Of a stretch of 7,382 bases of DNA, positions 6,455 through 7,382 are shown in pieces. This DNA is from Gammaproteobacteria bacterium UBA7376 (GTDB lineage Bacteria; Pseudomonadota; Gammaproteobacteria; Pseudomonadales; Azotimanducaceae), in contig DKNY01000071.1 in assembly GCA_002470275.1 (NCBI GenBank), forward strand, positions 1 through 7,382. Direction: 5' to 3'. The first letter of the stretch is position 1. Every line of letters starts with the position of its first letter. The translations under genes and the position numbers were made by a program. The notes under the pieces were generated by a model that saw only the letters and a program-made list of their open reading frames with translations, was not told the origin of the DNA and did not search any database.

Positions 6455-7247
6455 AGTTCGCGTCTTCCTTGGTTTGGCGAGTTGAGAGCGCCAGCTTGCG
6501 GTCTGATGTCCCTGCGCTCATTAGGTTTTGATCGCTGTCCATATGCATGATGGCGTGGCCTAAGGGATTGGAAAGCTGGTTGATGGATTGTTTGATCATC
6601 TGCGCCGCAACGGGCGGTTTAGCAGCGTAGTCAGCCGCCACGGCATAGGCCGTCGGCAGCAGTTCTGGGTCCGCTACCAAACGATCTAAGATGCCCCAAT
6701 CCAAAAGCGTCTTGGCGTCCAGGCGCTCGGCCCCAATGACCAGACGTTTGCTGCGGGCAGGCCCCACCAAGGCGGTGATGATTGGGAGGCTCTTCCAGCT
6801 CAGATTGATGCCCAAATCAACCTCAGGATATTGCATAAAGCAGGATTCGCCACCGATACGCAGGTCGCAGGCTGTGGCAACGCAGGCCCCGCCTCCCATG
6901 GCTGCCCCGCGCCAGGCGGCGATGGTAATTTGATCCATCTCTAGAATGGCCTCAATGGCTCGCTGGCCGATACGTGCGTTGCGCCGTCTCTGAACCAAGG
7001 GCAGGTCGGGCCGCGGTCTATCGTCTAAATCCGCGCCGGAGGAAAAGTGGGGTCCCTCCCCAGTCACGACCACCACGCGAACATCGGGTTCATCCCTAAA
7101 CAGCAGTGCCGCACGTTCGAGTTCTGCCAGATGCTCAACACTTAAGGCGTTGGCCTTGGTTGGGCGCGCCATGGTGATGGTCGCGATGGGGCCATCTGCG
7201 GTAACGCCCAGGTGCTGGAAGGGTTGCTTGGGGTCGGATCCAATCAT
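6441..7247 (-). CDS. Crotonase-fold (enoyl-CoA hydratase/isomerase family) protein
   Basis: A 268-residue protein starting at the ATG at 7247. An in-frame TTG far upstream (7373) is rejected because the extra 42 codons would run through a Rho-independent terminator and encode a low-complexity leader. The first oxyanion-hole segment is GPHFSSGADL (65-74), and the second is WRGAAMGGGACVATACD (112-128). The Glu164 equivalent of enoyl-CoA hydratase is present (Glu142 in YPEVDLGI), while the Glu144 position is Cys122. This suggests an isomerase or another crotonase reaction rather than simple hydration (inference). The C-terminal helices, including AAKPPVAAQMIKQSINQL (208-225), are family-typical. 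It is clearly different in sequence from the crotonase at 8-757, so the two are not a recent duplication. Its 3' end overlaps the Rieske gene by 14 bp. The leader between the terminator and the ATG is only about 38 bp with no clear Shine-Dalgarno. Confidence 0.9.
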   Translation of the reverse strand: MIGSDPKQPFQHLGVTADGPIATITMARPTKANALSVEHLAELERAALLFRDEPDVRVVVVTGEGPHFSSGADLDDRPRPDLPLVQRRRNARIGQRAIEAILEMDQITIAAWRGAAMGGGACVATACDLRIGGESCFMQYPEVDLGINLSWKSLPIITALVGPARSKRLVIGAERLDAKTLLDWGILDRLVADPELLPTAYAVAADYAAKPPVAAQMIKQSINQLSNPLGHAIMHMDSDQNLMSAGTSDRKLALSTRQTKEDANFTGD

Positions 7248-7285
7248 GAGCGCAGTGTAGCGCTGCAACGGGCTAATTTGGAGGC

Positions 7286-7315
7286 AAAAAAAACGGAGGC
7301 CAGAGGCCTCCGTTT
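7286..7315 (-). terminator. Rho-independent terminator for minus-strand transcription entering from the right
   Basis: AAACGGAGGCC (7291-7301) and GGCCTCCGTTT (7305-7315) form a perfect 11-bp stem with a three-base loop. On the minus strand the stem is followed by eight consecutive T (7293-7286), three of them also pairing in the stem base. On the plus strand it is followed by CGAGAGAAAG, so it works only leftward. It closes a transcript that starts at or beyond the right edge and insulates the crotonase gene at 6441-7247. Confidence 0.88.
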
Positions 7316-7324
7316 CGAGAGAAA

Positions 7325-7371
7325 GAGAGACATCCGAGGAGGGGAGGGGAGAGGAGGTTCGGATGTCTCTC
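7325..7371 (-). repeat. 13-bp perfect inverted repeat around an all-purine/all-pyrimidine loop
   Basis: GAGAGACATCCGA (7325-7337) is the exact reverse complement of TCGGATGTCTCTC (7359-7371). Of the 21 loop bases (7338-7358), 20 on the plus strand are purines, in runs GG, GGGG, GGGG, GG and GG. The two arms could also form a cruciform in duplex DNA. The terminator orientation next to it argues that the functional product is the minus-strand RNA. Confidence 0.85.
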
Positions 7372-7382
7372 AAGTACCGGCG

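Larger units (their letters stand above)
7286..7371 (-). ncRNA. Candidate small RNA or 3'-UTR RNA with anti-Shine-Dalgarno loop
   Basis: Read on the minus strand, the segment has two adjacent stem-loops. The first has perfect 13-bp arms (7359-7371 with 7325-7337) and a 21-nt loop (7358-7338) of only pyrimidines after its first A. The second, after a 9-nt CU-rich spacer, is the U8 terminator at 7286-7315. The loop starts ACCUCCU, identical to the anti-Shine-Dalgarno end of 16S rRNA, and holds further CCUCC copies. This hairpin-plus-terminator plan resembles small RNAs that pair with ribosome binding sites, such as the alphaproteobacterial CcsR/cuckoo RNAs with CCUCCUCCC loops. Whether it is a free-standing sRNA or the processed 3' end of a gene beyond the window is unclear: a TGA at 7372-7370 could be that gene's stop. 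The 5' end and promoter are not in view. Confidence 0.5.

Noticed and set aside
8..7247. The two crotonase genes as flanking duplicates of a mobile unit
   Set aside because: Their protein sequences are widely different and they lie in opposite orientations. No matching nucleotide repeats, inverted ends or transposase were seen.
7338..7358. Plus-strand G-quadruplex or CsrA-binding GGA repeats
   Set aside because: The purine-rich strand could in principle form a two-layer quadruplex or bind CsrA. However, the adjacent terminator works only on the minus strand, so no plus-strand transcript is indicated.

Overview
The window looks like chromosomal DNA of a free-living Gram-negative bacterium. 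It is fairly GC-rich and compactly coded. My best guess is a gammaproteobacterium of the marine, lipid- or aromatic-degrading kind. This rests on gene content and sequence flavour only (acyl-CoA enzymes, a type I IPP isomerase, a Rieske-type oxygenase); there is no rRNA, tRNA or other decisive marker.

Layout from left to right: (1) a crotonase-fold gene on + (8-757); (2) idi, type I isopentenyl-diphosphate isomerase, on - (764-1342), tail-to-tail with gene 1; (3) a 147-bp divergent intergenic region with two small inverted repeats; (4) an alpha/beta hydrolase on + (1490-2365); (5) after 102 bp, a complete eukaryotic-like (IleRS2-type) isoleucyl-tRNA synthetase on + (2468-5626); (6) 9 bp later, and apparently translationally coupled to it, a Rieske protein on + (5636-6454) whose domain order is the reverse of ordinary Rieske oxygenases; (7) a second crotonase on - (6441-7247), overlapping gene 6 tail-to-tail by 14 bp; (8) at the right edge, two adjacent hairpins on the - strand. 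The first shows a C-rich loop that copies the anti-Shine-Dalgarno sequence, and the second is a Rho-independent terminator with a U8 tail.

The two crotonases, the hydrolase and the Rieske protein suggest a catabolic or lipid/isoprenoid-modifying neighbourhood with one housekeeping-type gene (ileS) embedded in it. No substrate can be named from sequence. The two observations most likely to be new are the permuted Rieske protein coupled to an IleRS2 gene, and the anti-SD-loop RNA element at 7286-7371. No CRISPR array, insertion sequence, integrase, rRNA or tRNA was seen, and no gap between genes exceeds 300 bp.
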